Below are positions 1 through 5,438 of a DNA stretch of 8,040 bases, one piece after another (positions within the stretch are counted from its first letter, which is position 1; each line of letters starts with the position of its first letter). The notes below the pieces were generated by a model. The model was not told the origin of the DNA. It saw nothing but the letters and a program-made list of their open reading frames with translations, and did not search any database. This DNA comes from Chitinophagales bacterium. Lineage in GTDB: Bacteria; Bacteroidota; Bacteroidia; Chitinophagales; Chitinophagaceae. The stretch lies in assembly GCA_015654495.1 (NCBI GenBank), contig JAATGW010000614.1, forward strand, positions 1 to 8,040, written 5' to 3'. A program made the translations under genes and the position numbers.

Positions 1-348
1 GACAATATCTACTGGGCCGGGGGAGAGCTTTCCTGGAACCCGCTTCAAAAAAGTTGCTTTATTGAAATCCGGAATACAAAAACGCAGGCTCAAACCACCG
101 CCAATCTTTCTGAACCTGTAAGCGGCCTTTGTTCTTTTATTGCTGATCATAAAATTGTATACCTCACGGAGCAGGTTTCCGGTAAACTTTATCTGGATAT
201 ACTGAATCCGCAAAACTTTGGCTGGTCAAAAGCTACAATAACAATTCCATCGCAGGTACAATTCGAAATTACCAACAGCTTCAGCACAGGAAATAAAGTA
301 TTTGTTGTTGATGAGAACAGGGGTGAAGTGTACAGGGTTGATTTCTGA
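1..348 (+). CDS. C-terminal part of a Kelch-like beta-propeller protein (5' end outside window)
   Basis: An open frame runs from the first base of the window to a TGA at 346-348 and gives 115 residues. It begins with NIYWAGGE, followed by FIEIRNTKTQ, then KIVYLTE, LYLDILNPQNFGWSKA and, near the end, KVFVVDENRGEVYRVDF. These are hydrophobic beta-strand blocks about 45-50 residues apart, of the pattern 'kIYwaGG ... veirntkT' that Kelch/galactose-oxidase-type propellers show in Bacteroidota. The stretch would cover roughly the last two blades. Signal peptide, total length and partner domains lie outside the window, so the role (binding scaffold or enzyme) cannot be told. It is the only plus-strand gene here and converges with the next gene across 14 bp; no hairpin terminator is evident between them. 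The coding call is firm, the fold assignment moderate. Confidence 0.7.
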   Translation, partial: DNIYWAGGELSWNPLQKSCFIEIRNTKTQAQTTANLSEPVSGLCSFIADHKIVYLTEQVSGKLYLDILNPQNFGWSKATITIPSQVQFEITNSFSTGNKVFVVDENRGEVYRVDF

Positions 349-362
349 TCAGTCTTTTCCTG

Positions 363-1103
363 TCATTCCAGTTTTAACCTGAATTCATTTATTTTGATAT
401 CATCAAATCCCTGTTGATCAAATGCATTTTCCGTATTTCGCTGCAAATTATATAAAGTGATGAGGATGGCAGTGGTAAAAATGGATACAGGGTAGATGGT
501 CCAGTCGGGATAGTCATGATTGAAAACATCCAGCAGAACACCAGCCTGGAATAGGGGGAAAAGATGAATTGATACGAATGAAAGTGAACGCAGCGCTGCC
601 ATAGTCCGATGAGTTTTCTGGCTCTCGAGATAGGAAACACTTTGGTATACATCCTTCATATACCGGCTCATCTTCAGCAGGATACGGCCGCCAATTTCTC
701 CCCGGTTTTCACGGAGAAATATTTGCAGATCATTGATATATCCATAAACATCCTGAATCAATGGCTGACCGGTACTAAGATGATCAAGCATTGCATCCGA
801 AGCGCGTGTAAAAACTTTTTTTGCATAAGTTTTCAGTTCAGGGGATGTTTTCTTTGAAAGTAAAAAGCATTGCCAGCAGGTCTGCAAACCGGCTACAAAT
901 CTGCTCATGTACTCAAGGGCTTTTTCTCTTCGCTTGAATGCCGACTGCAGGGAAAATACCATCGGGAACGCAATTATAAGACTGTACAGCATCAGGTGAC
1001 TGTGAATCCGGATATTGTACCTTATAGCAAGCCAACAGGAGATTACAGAAATGATGATAATGATAACGGTCCGGTAATTAAACAATGCCAGAAGACGGGT
1101 CAT
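363..1103 (-). CDS. Four-helix membrane protein, possibly bestrophin-like
   Basis: A 246-residue protein starting at ATG 1103. Hydrophobic segments lie at about residues 12-28, 35-53, 170-192 and 202-219. Between the second and third is a long polar helical region (about 55-165) rich in Lys, Arg and Glu, beginning FKRREKALEYMSRF. Two hairpins of membrane helices around a large cytosolic helical part, and a tail NAFDQQGFDDIKINEF after the last helix, recall bestrophin-like anion channel proteins, where an acidic 'NPFg.d.nD' stretch follows the membrane part. The match is only by topology and tail, so the function is a guess. No signal peptide is seen. The gene starts 49 bp after the stop of the beta-barrel gene and could be co-transcribed with it. 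The start has no Shine-Dalgarno-like sequence. Alternative: an uncharacterised Bacteroidota membrane family. Confidence 0.75.
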   Translation of the reverse strand: MTRLLALFNYRTVIIIIISVISCWLAIRYNIRIHSHLMLYSLIIAFPMVFSLQSAFKRREKALEYMSRFVAGLQTCWQCFLLSKKTSPELKTYAKKVFTRASDAMLDHLSTGQPLIQDVYGYINDLQIFLRENRGEIGGRILLKMSRYMKDVYQSVSYLESQKTHRTMAALRSLSFVSIHLFPLFQAGVLLDVFNHDYPDWTIYPVSIFTTAILITLYNLQRNTENAFDQQGFDDIKINEFRLKLE

Positions 1104-1152
1104 ATCAGGAGTTTAAAGGTTAATGTTTACGTTTAAGGGAGAACCGTAGTTG

Positions 1153-2196
1153 TCAGAATTTAATCGCAATCGAGAGTGCGGTTCCATAGTCAACATTGCT
1201 GTTGCTTGCATCAGGAGGTCTGCTATCATAATTTACATAGAAAGAAAGATTAACATTGAAATTATGTACGATTTCCTGGCTATACAGAAAATTCCCGTCA
1301 TATCTTACCCTGCCCGCTTCTGACAGACTGGTGTATAAAGCCTGGTTGGAAGTCAGCTGGAGGTTTGGCTTGCTGTATTTAAAAAAATTGATCCTCAGCA
1401 TCACCGGAATTTCCAGTGTTACTTTACTCATATTTTCTGTACTTTTCTCCTGCCCAATTGATAAACCGCTTATCGCCCAGATCTGCCAATGGTCTTTAAG
1501 CAACACTTTATTCCCGGCACCAAGCATTTCCTGGAAACGCCGCGCGATAGAAAGTTCGAGGTTGCGTTGATAAATAACCTGTGCTGCAAGAAACCACGAT
1601 TTAGAAACATCGTAGCTCGCAAACAATTGAAGATTTTCATTGTCACGCGAGAATTTTGAAGAATCAATAGAAGAAAGGGCATTCATTAAAAGCTGGTAGG
1701 CAAATTTTTTGTCGGTATAGCTCACTGTAGCATTTGTATTGATCTGTCCGATTTTGCTCGATTTGGAAAAGCTGAAACCGAGACCAAAATTTCCATCAAG
1801 ACGTTTGAAAAAATTCTTTTGCAGGGGTGTCAACAGAAAAATATCTGCAATCGGAATTTCCAGAGTTGAATCACCTGAGTTTATTCTCACCATACCTGGT
1901 CTTTCCGTTCTTAGAATAGATGTATAATACACTCTCTTTTTTATGGTTTCAACTCTGAAAACAGAGTGGTCGGCAATGATGTGCTTTATTTTATACGCCT
2001 TCACATTTACGTATTTCAGGTCTTTGTCATCGATCAGTACAACTCCCAGGTTCTGGTTCTTTAGTTCGCCGATGAGTACCTGGCCATTGAAAAGAAATAT
2101 GGAATCCCTGTACTGCGCTGAAGCGGTAAAAGAGGAAAGGATCACAAGGAATGATATCAGAATAAACCTGTTCAATTTGCCCGTATAATTTAGCAA
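1153..2196 (-). CDS. Secreted DUF481/YdiY-like outer-membrane beta-barrel protein
   Basis: A 347-residue protein. A signal peptide is clear (hydrophobic core FILISFLVILSSF, cleavage after TASA at about residue 27). Residues 30-120 form a small beta domain beginning DSIFLFNGQVLIGEL, the arrangement found at the N-terminus of DUF481/YdiY-type proteins. From about residue 134 (GNFGLGFSFSKSSKIG) to the end there are alternating amphipathic strands with aromatic edges, ending in IAIKF; a terminal Phe is usual for outer-membrane barrels. The barrel probably sits in the outer membrane; ligand and role are unknown (YdiY is described as salt-induced in enterobacteria, which need not apply). The start is unusual: an in-frame TAA at 2206-2208 lies just upstream and there is no ATG before the signal peptide, so translation must begin at TTG 2196 or at the TTG at 2175, which would give a compact leader beginning with NRFILIS. 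The 120 bp upstream, as far as the terminator at 2321, shows no clear promoter. Confidence 0.85.
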   Translation of the reverse strand: MLNYTGKLNRFILISFLVILSSFTASAQYRDSIFLFNGQVLIGELKNQNLGVVLIDDKDLKYVNVKAYKIKHIIADHSVFRVETIKKRVYYTSILRTERPGMVRINSGDSTLEIPIADIFLLTPLQKNFFKRLDGNFGLGFSFSKSSKIGQINTNATVSYTDKKFAYQLLMNALSSIDSSKFSRDNENLQLFASYDVSKSWFLAAQVIYQRNLELSIARRFQEMLGAGNKVLLKDHWQIWAISGLSIGQEKSTENMSKVTLEIPVMLRINFFKYSKPNLQLTSNQALYTSLSEAGRVRYDGNFLYSQEIVHNFNVNLSFYVNYDSRPPDASNSNVDYGTALSIAIKF

Positions 2197-2320
2197 CTTA
2201 TCACGTTACATCCAATTCTTCTTAACAAACCCGCCACTCTGTTTATAACGGACAGGTATACATGAAACATGCCTGCTTTTTCAGATTTCCCATGCAGTTT
2301 TTATTTTGCTTTGCCTCCGC

Positions 2321-2373
2321 AAAAAAGGCAGGCTATCCGAAAGCTGAGTAGGAACAGATCCGGATCGCCTGCC
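2321..2373 (-). terminator. Rho-independent terminator after the TonB-domain lipoprotein gene
   Basis: Read on the minus strand, GGCAGGC (2373-2367) and ATCCG (2365-2361) pair with CGGAT (2339-2335) and GCCTGCC (2333-2327). This leaves one internal mismatch (2366/2334) and a 21-nt loop, and is followed directly by six T residues (2326-2321). The stem begins 27 nt after the stop codon of the lipoprotein gene. Stem, GC content and T-run fit an intrinsic terminator for leftward transcription; on the plus strand no T-run follows, so it is one-directional. The loop is longer than usual. It separates the lipoprotein unit from the beta-barrel gene, which therefore needs its own promoter or read-through. 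Confidence 0.85.
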
Positions 2374-2400
2374 GTGATTGATGGAATTAACAGATCAGCG

Positions 2401-3093
2401 TCAATTTTGTAAGTCGAATTTAATGGGTAATGTGAATCTTGATTTTACATTTTTACCATCAATGGTGCCTGGTTTCCATGCAGGCATACCTGATACTACT
2501 TTCAGCGCTTCTTCTTCGAGACCACGACCCAGGGGGTTGCTGATGACTTTCGGAGGATACACTTTTCCTGTTTCGTCAACTGCGAAACGCACGAGCACCG
2601 TTCCTTCAATTCCGTTGTCAAGAGCAGCTGCAGGATATTTCAGGTTTTTTTCAAGATAGGCATCAAGCGCTTTTTCGCCACCCGGAAAACCTGGTTTTAC
2701 TGTCGGATAATAATAATAACCTTCGGCATCTTTTGGATGATCGGCTTCTTTAGTTCCTTTGGCGGGTGCATTTGCCGGCGCTTCTTCGGAAGGAACAAGT
2801 TCAAGGATTGTTATCGTTTCCACTATTTCCACTTCGGTATTATCTGCTTTCTTTACTTTTTTCTTTTCCGAATGGTGCTGCTTTTTCTTTGTGATCGACT
2901 TTGCATTGCTAACAGCGGTAATTACGTGATCAGGAACTGTGATTACAGCCGGAGCTGCCACTGGCGGAGGCGCTGCTATTGTATCAGGTACTTTTGCAAG
3001 AGTGTCCGTATCTGATTTTTTTTCTTCACCTGACCCGCATGAGCTTATCAAAAAAACTAAAACTACGGGCGCATAAAAGATCAGTTTTTTCAT
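2401..3093 (-). CDS. Lipoprotein with a TonB C-terminal domain
   Basis: A 230-residue protein. The chosen ATG (3093) begins a lipoprotein leader, MKKLIFYAP...FLISSC, with the lipid-modified Cys at residue 19; a longer frame opening at TTG 3162 would bury this leader behind 23 extra residues and overlap the upstream gene. After the Cys comes an acidic/Ser/Gly linker (GSGEEKKSD), a Pro/Ala-rich stretch (about 38-57), a Lys-rich stretch (about 69-83) and a TonB_C domain at about 137-228. The domain shows GGEKALDAYLEKNLKYP, GIEGTVLVRFAVDETGKV, EEALKVVSGMPAWKPG and FTLPIKFDL. TonB_C domains normally contact the TonB box of outer-membrane receptors, and in true TonB the N-terminus is an inner-membrane helix linked to ExbB/ExbD. 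Here the anchor is lipid instead, so energy coupling is doubtful; periplasmic or outer-membrane scaffolding is the alternative. The gene lies 62 bp after the Spy-like gene and ends at a strong terminator. Confidence 0.88.
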   Translation of the reverse strand: MKKLIFYAPVVLVFLISSCGSGEEKKSDTDTLAKVPDTIAAPPPVAAPAVITVPDHVITAVSNAKSITKKKQHHSEKKKVKKADNTEVEIVETITILELVPSEEAPANAPAKGTKEADHPKDAEGYYYYPTVKPGFPGGEKALDAYLEKNLKYPAAALDNGIEGTVLVRFAVDETGKVYPPKVISNPLGRGLEEEALKVVSGMPAWKPGTIDGKNVKSRFTLPIKFDLQN

Positions 3094-3155
3094 TTGCAAG
3101 ATATTTGTAGGTTTATAAATGGTGTTTAAGAACTTCTTTAAAGGTAATAACTTGT

Positions 3156-3563
3156 TCAGCAAAAAATCCGGGCTGACTGAATAGCATTTCGTTTTTTAGC
3201 TTCCTCTTTTAATTTCTCTTTTAACTCTTCTTTTTTTGATTCGTAGGTTTTAAACTGGTCACTGTTTAATACCGCTTTGAGTCCAGCATCTTTTGCCGAA
3301 TCGTTGGCTTGAAGTGTTTTGAATTTCTGGCGTTTGCCCGCGCTACTGTTCTTCAGTTCTTCCATTTTGTTGGCATATTTTAGATTGATACCCTCAATCT
3401 GCGGCAGTTGTACCTCAGTAAGCGAAAGATTGGTTTTCATCCATTCTGTGAGTTTCGCAGCTCGTTCTGCGGGCGTTTTGGACGAGCCCTCCTGTGCCAT
3501 TGAAACTACCGATAACATTAAAAGGCTGGTGATGCTGATTGCGTTTATGATATAGATTTTCAT
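3156..3563 (-). CDS. Small periplasmic Spy/CpxP-like (DUF4890-like) helical protein
   Basis: A 135-residue protein from ATG 3563, with an A/T-rich leader before the start and no Shine-Dalgarno. The signal peptide runs to about residue 23 (LLMLSVVSMA, then QEGSS). The mature part is nearly all charged helix: TPAERAAKLTEWMKTNLSLT, QLPQIEGINLKYANKMEELK, then SDQFKTYESKKEELKEKLKE. The pattern 'a.klt..mk..L.Lt..Q...i..i...y', with a later 'L...Qf..y...k', is that of small Bacteroidota proteins related to Spy/CpxP/DUF4890, which are periplasmic chaperones or stress sensors in enterobacteria. The exact role here is unknown. The tail ends in ARIFC, an unpaired terminal Cys. It is probably co-transcribed with the TonB-domain lipoprotein 62 bp downstream, which suggests an envelope-related pair. 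Confidence 0.8.
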   Translation of the reverse strand: MKIYIINAISITSLLMLSVVSMAQEGSSKTPAERAAKLTEWMKTNLSLTEVQLPQIEGINLKYANKMEELKNSSAGKRQKFKTLQANDSAKDAGLKAVLNSDQFKTYESKKEELKEKLKEEAKKRNAIQSARIFC

Positions 3564-3887
3564 AAAATGTTTTTAGGTTTTATAGTAACAGTTGATTGCC
3601 TGCATTCAGTACAAGATTTCAATGTGTGCAAGGTTCTGGTGACTAAGTGAAACAAAACCTTTTTGTTTTCACCACATAGGCACAATAGATCACATAGGAA
3701 GGCCACATATTGTGACTTTTTATGTGAGAGAAAATATGTACTATGTTGCGATGCGCTTCAAATAGTTTTTATTAGTCTGTTCTCCCTGGTTTGGCTCCGG
3801 CGCCCTGTCATTATTATTACGGAAGAAAAACTAATGTCTGATATAGTTATTATGTAGGTCTGCCGACACCTGTATTATGCCGGTTGC
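3564..3887. other. Intergenic region between the DUF1254 array and the Spy-like gene
   Basis: A 324-bp stretch without a convincing gene. A 64-codon plus-strand frame at 3663-3857 has no protein-like composition and lies across the repeat, so it is not called. The left third must hold the promoter for the leftward Spy-like gene, but no clear match to the Bacteroidota TTG / TAnnTTTG pattern was found. A 7-bp inverted repeat AGGTTTT (3575-3581) / AAAACCT (3654-3660) brackets that part. The middle holds the CACATAG repeat listed separately. Near the right edge a weak hairpin (3863-3868 with 3878-3883) follows the DUF1254 gene but lacks a T-run. Confidence 0.6.
3669..3750. repeat. CACATAG-rich short repeat with inverted copies
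   Basis: Direct copies of CACATAGG stand at 3673-3680 and 3691-3698, with degenerate units CACAATAGAT (3681-3690) and CACATAT (3704-3710). They are followed by the opposite orientation: TATGTG (3721-3726), TATGTA (3735-3740) and CTATGTT (3741-3747). CACATA (3704-3709) can pair exactly with TATGTG (3721-3726) across an 11-nt loop, and ACATAG (3692-3697) with CTATGT (3741-3746) outside it. The result is a low-complexity, foldable element in an intergenic space. I recall similar 'caccacataggcacatag' strings as dispersed intergenic repeats in Bacteroidota and other environmental genomes; that part is memory, not something the window proves. Confidence 0.6.
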
Positions 3888-5363
3888 TTACTTCACCTCT
3901 TCCGCATCACTCATTTTCCACGTTTTCTCAAAAAACTCTTTTTCAGGTCCGTAAAAACGCGCCAGCAATTCGAACTCACGGTCAGGATTAGCCGGGATCC
4001 AGTTGGATTCTTTTCCTGCCGGAGCTTTTCCACCAAAGTAAAGATCGACTGAACCATCGGCGTTTTTCTGAAGACCCGGTGTAGTTGAAGCCCGGCTGAA
4101 ATAAGGCATGTCTTTTATCAGTGCATGTGTTTCCCGATCATACATGGTGATAGACCAGTATAATTTTATCGGAACATTGGCAGGCAAATGGAGCCTGTAC
4201 AATTGCGAACCCCGGAAAGAATTTCCATCTTTGTCTATGGCTGTCATCAGGTAATACTGACCGGCACCCAGGTGTTTCGCACTGAAATAGGCAATAGAAT
4301 ATGATGTAGCCCTTCCATCTGTTGGATAACTGTTGCTGTCAGCATAATTACTCATGACTTCCTTTGCAAAGTCCTGAAATGCGGGCAGGGCCCAATGCGT
4401 TCCTTCATAAAAAGGTGGATTGAATACAGTAAGGTATTTCTGATCAACCCATACATGTGCATCTTTTATTGCTGCTGCAAGAACTTCTTTTGTTCGGGCA
4501 TCAGGACTGAATGGTTTCCCCTTTTCAATACCTATCGTTTTCAACTGATCAATCATGGCTTTATCTCTTGTGAGCCAGGGTTCTCTCTGAACGGCATCAT
4601 TGAGTATTTCAAAAAAATGAATGTCGTAGGGAATGGTATTGCTGAAATCCGTTTGAATAAGATCTATAAATTTTGTTTCAGGTGGATTGGCCGCCTGCGA
4701 CAAAGGATAGATCTTTACCCTTTTACCATAATCGATCGCCCTTGCCAGATCATCTTTACTTCCATCGGTAAGGTTAGAGCGAAGAATGGCAAATCCTGCG
4801 AATGTGGAAGAGGGCATCGGAATATATCCTGCCGGAGTTTTGCCTTTGAAACCAGGAGGTAAGATCAGGTACTTTCCTCCTTTGCCTTTGTCGACACCTG
4901 CCGGTCCAACATCTTCTATTGCTGTTTGCCAGGCATCATCCACAGAACCAGTAATTGACGATGGTCCGGAAGCCGGCGGGATTTCCAGGACAACAGGCCC
5001 TTTCCTGGTATCATACAATGGATTGATATAGATAACATCAGGATTAGGTGTAAGTGTCTGGTTTTTTGAATTGATCAGTCCTGACCAGTAAACGATCTGG
5101 TTATAATCACCACTGGCTTTTTTCAAACTCTGATACATCAGTTCGGAATTAACTACAGGCATGCCCCATAATACGGCATTAAAAGCCCGGCTGTAGATCG
5201 CCTGTTCGTTGACGTTAGCGGGATTAAACACAGTAACAGAGGATTGAGCCGTTGAGTCGGTTGCAGGTTTTTCATTGTGACTGTTTTCACTGCATGCCGA
5301 AAAAGAGAGGCAGGCTGTCACCAAAATCGCAGGGCCGTATCTGAAAATATTATCCACTATCAT
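3888..5363 (-). CDS. DUF1254/DUF1214 lipoprotein (copy 1)
   Basis: A complete 491-residue protein from ATG 5363. The leader is hydrophobic with two possible lipidation sites, VTAC (Cys 18) and FSAC (Cys 24), so it is probably a lipoprotein with a Ser/Thr-rich linker to about residue 45. DUF1254 covers about 55-220: TLTPNPDVIYINPLYD, KGPVVLEIPP, GPAGVDKGKGGKYLILPPGF and IYPLSQAANPP. A helical middle holds FFEILNDAVQREPW and IGIEKGKPFSPD (278-288). DUF1214 covers about 365-478: LYRLHLPANVPIKLYWSITM, NADGSVDLYFGGKAPAGKES, NWIPA and ARFYGPEKEFFEKTW. The two domains in this order are usual for the family, and the length is normal. No enzymatic activity is firmly established for it to my knowledge. 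It is the last gene of a three-gene same-strand array, 75 bp after copy 2; its start is preceded by an A/T-rich inverted repeat. Confidence 0.93.
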   Translation of the reverse strand: MIVDNIFRYGPAILVTACLSFSACSENSHNEKPATDSTAQSSVTVFNPANVNEQAIYSRAFNAVLWGMPVVNSELMYQSLKKASGDYNQIVYWSGLINSKNQTLTPNPDVIYINPLYDTRKGPVVLEIPPASGPSSITGSVDDAWQTAIEDVGPAGVDKGKGGKYLILPPGFKGKTPAGYIPMPSSTFAGFAILRSNLTDGSKDDLARAIDYGKRVKIYPLSQAANPPETKFIDLIQTDFSNTIPYDIHFFEILNDAVQREPWLTRDKAMIDQLKTIGIEKGKPFSPDARTKEVLAAAIKDAHVWVDQKYLTVFNPPFYEGTHWALPAFQDFAKEVMSNYADSNSYPTDGRATSYSIAYFSAKHLGAGQYYLMTAIDKDGNSFRGSQLYRLHLPANVPIKLYWSITMYDRETHALIKDMPYFSRASTTPGLQKNADGSVDLYFGGKAPAGKESNWIPANPDREFELLARFYGPEKEFFEKTWKMSDAEEVK

Positions 5364-5372
5364 AAATAGAGA

Positions 5373-5392
5373 ATTTTAACCGGTTTTAAAAT
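5373..5392. promoter_or_regulatory. Inverted repeat just upstream of DUF1254 copy 1
   Basis: ATTTTAA (5373-5379) and TTAAAAT (5386-5392) form a perfect 7-bp inverted repeat around CCGGTT. It ends 9 bp before the ATG of copy 1, in the 75-bp gap after copy 2. It could be an operator, or an RNA hairpin affecting translation of the last gene of the array. It lacks the GC stem and T-run of a terminator. A chance A/T palindrome is possible. Confidence 0.35.
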
Positions 5393-5438
5393 ACATACCT
5401 GATGCCGCCTGCACCGGAATTTCAAGTTAATATAACGA

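Noticed and set aside
3125..3142. Near-palindrome TTTAAGAA / TTCTTTAAA between the Spy-like and lipoprotein genes
   Set aside because: The arms match only with a one-base insertion and are low in complexity; too weak to call an operator.
3094..3162. Longer TTG-initiated start for the TonB-domain lipoprotein
   Set aside because: It overlaps the end of the Spy-like gene and places 23 residues before a perfect lipoprotein leader, so ATG 3093 is preferred.
3663..3857. Plus-strand 64-codon frame in the intergenic gap
   Set aside because: It crosses the CACATAG repeat, has no recognisable motif and a composition unlike a protein (His/Arg/Cys-rich start); the repeat explains the open frame.
3863..3883. 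Hairpin after DUF1254 copy 1 as a terminator
   Set aside because: The stem is only 6 pairs including one G-U, and no T-run follows on the minus strand.
4395..4862. Long plus-strand open frame of 155 codons inside DUF1254 copy 1
   Set aside because: It is the antisense shadow of a conserved coding sequence and has no family features.
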